DNA of 7,016 bases from Streptomyces speibonae. Lineage in GTDB: Bacteria > Actinomycetota > Actinomycetes > Streptomycetales > Streptomycetaceae. Positions within the stretch are counted from its first letter, which is position 1; each line of letters opens with the position of its first letter. The stretch covers positions 29,584-36,599 of the forward strand of contig KL568602.1 in NCBI GenBank assembly GCA_000715605.1. The letters are read 5' to 3'. This document shows positions 6,450 through 7,016 of this stretch, piece after piece. The notes under the pieces are model-generated. The model ran no database searches. It was not told where the DNA came from and worked only from the letters and a program-made list of their open reading frames with translations. The position numbers and the translations under genes were made by a program.

Positions 6450-7016
6450 CGGCCACCGCCCCTGCTGCACCCCGGCGGACGCACCGGTCACCACCGCCGC
6501 ACACCCGGCGGTGACCGCGGTCCCCGCCGGTGCGCGCTCCACGCGGGGACAGCTCCGGCTGCCCGGCGGCGAGTTCGCCATGGGGGACGCCTTCGGCGAG
6601 GGATACCCCGCCGACGGCGAGACACCCGTGCACACGGTCCGTCTGCGGCCCTTCCACATCGACGAGACCGCCGTCACCAACGCGCGGTTCGCCGCCTTCG
6701 TCAAGGCCACGGCTACGTCACCGACGCCGAGCGCTACGGCTCCTCGGCCGTCTTCCACCCGGTGGTCGCCGCCCCCTCCGCCGACATCCTCGGCCACGCC
6801 GCCGGCACCCCCTGGTGGATCAACGTCCGGGGCGCCCACTGGCGTCGCCCCGAAGGCGCACGTTCCGACATCACCGAACGGCAGAACCACCCGGTCGTCC
6901 ACGTCTCGTGGAACGACGCGACCGCCTACGCGCGGTGGGCGGGCAAGCGCCTGCCCACCGAGGCCGAGTGGGAGTACGCGGCCCGCGGAGGACTGGCCGG
7001 CCGCCGCTACGCCTGG
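6442..7016 (+). CDS. Formylglycine-generating enzyme (sulfatase maturase), frameshifted and cut by the window end
   Basis: FGE (SUMF1-type) is a copper-dependent oxidase that converts the cysteine of a sulfatase CxPxR motif to formylglycine in the cytoplasm. ATG 6442 is the first start after an in-frame stop at 6406-6408 and overlaps the sulfatase end by 8 nt; no good ribosome site precedes it, so coupled translation is likely. Residues 1-35 are a variable leader containing C8-C9. The FGE core begins at [14 protein letters not shown] (36-49), then [20 protein letters not shown] (55-74) and [13 protein letters not shown] (78-90). One G is then missing at about 6711-6712. After repair the protein continues [10 protein letters not shown] (91-100), [16 protein letters not shown] (124-139), [20 protein letters not shown] (150-169) and [15 protein letters not shown] (170-184). 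Only 192 residues are visible; the copper-binding cysteines near the C-terminus of the family lie beyond the window. It closely resembles the Streptomyces coelicolor FGE as I remember it. Confidence 0.9.
   Translation, partial: MTDGHRPCCTPADAPVTTAAHPAVTAVPAGARSTRGQLRLPGGEFAMGDAFGEGYPADGETPVHTVRLRPFHIDETAVTNARFAAFVKATATSPTPSATAPRPSSTRWSPPPPPTSSATPPAPPGGSTSGAPTGVAPKAHVPTSPNGRTTRSSTSRGTTRPPTRGGRASACPPRPSGSTRPAEDWPAAATP
6709..6714 (+). other. Frameshift site in the FGE gene (one G missing)
   Basis: The frame from 6442 reads VKAT then ATSPTPS..., which is not FGE. The frame resuming at TAC 6714 reads YVTDAERYG. The family has [10 protein letters not shown], which needs ACG-GGC-TAC; the sequence has ACGGCTAC. 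One G is therefore missing at 6711-6712. Confidence 0.9.

Noticed and set aside
5010..6902. 630-codon minus-strand open frame rich in Gly/Val
   Set aside because: It is antisense to the clearly conserved sulfatase and FGE sequence; its composition is that of a shadow frame.
1..7016. CRISPR arrays, tRNA/rRNA genes, insertion sequences and rho-independent terminators
   Set aside because: No regular repeat-spacer pattern, RNA gene motif, transposase, terminal inverted repeat or hairpin followed by a T-run was seen; the only Tn5 sequence is the library adapter.

Overview
The window is GC-rich actinobacterial DNA, most likely from Streptomyces or a close relative. Codon third positions are strongly G/C, signal peptides carry twin arginines, promoter elements look like HrdB-type sites, and every recognisable protein resembles streptomycete families. 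This assignment comes from sequence character and remembered families, not from a database search. The first 20 bases are not genomic: they match the end of an Illumina Nextera (Tn5 mosaic end) adapter, so the window begins at an untrimmed read or contig end.

Layout: (a) 1-20 adapter. (b) 21-716, minus strand: the 5' part (232 residues) of a Tat-exported beta-propeller glycoside hydrolase of GH43-like type, cut off by the contig end. (c) 717-953: a divergent control region with two facing promoter candidates, a 17-bp direct repeat (14 of 17 positions identical) and a 9-bp inverted repeat. (d) 954-7016, plus strand: a tightly packed six-gene operon, in which genes overlap or are at most 20 nt apart. 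It encodes a ROK-family transcriptional regulator, an ABC permease, an ABC ATPase and a substrate-binding lipoprotein of the SsuCBA/TauCBA (sulfonate/nitrate/taurine) type, then a Cys-type sulfatase, then a formylglycine-generating enzyme (FGE) that runs off the right edge.

Reading of the system: the lipoprotein and ABC transporter import a small organosulfur compound. A sulfatase without a signal peptide hydrolyses its sulfate ester in the cytoplasm. The FGE encoded next to it converts the sulfatase active-site cysteine to formylglycine, without which the sulfatase is inactive. The ROK regulator, from a family that usually senses sugars, and the divergent secreted glycoside hydrolase suggest that the substrate is a sulfated carbohydrate or glycoside. 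The substrate itself cannot be read from the sequence.

The main caution is that both the sulfatase and the FGE gene lack one base (near 5020-5034 and at about 6711-6712). Each break splits an otherwise well-conserved protein. Together with the untrimmed adapter, this favours sequencing or assembly error, but a real double inactivation of a sulfatase and its maturase is not excluded.
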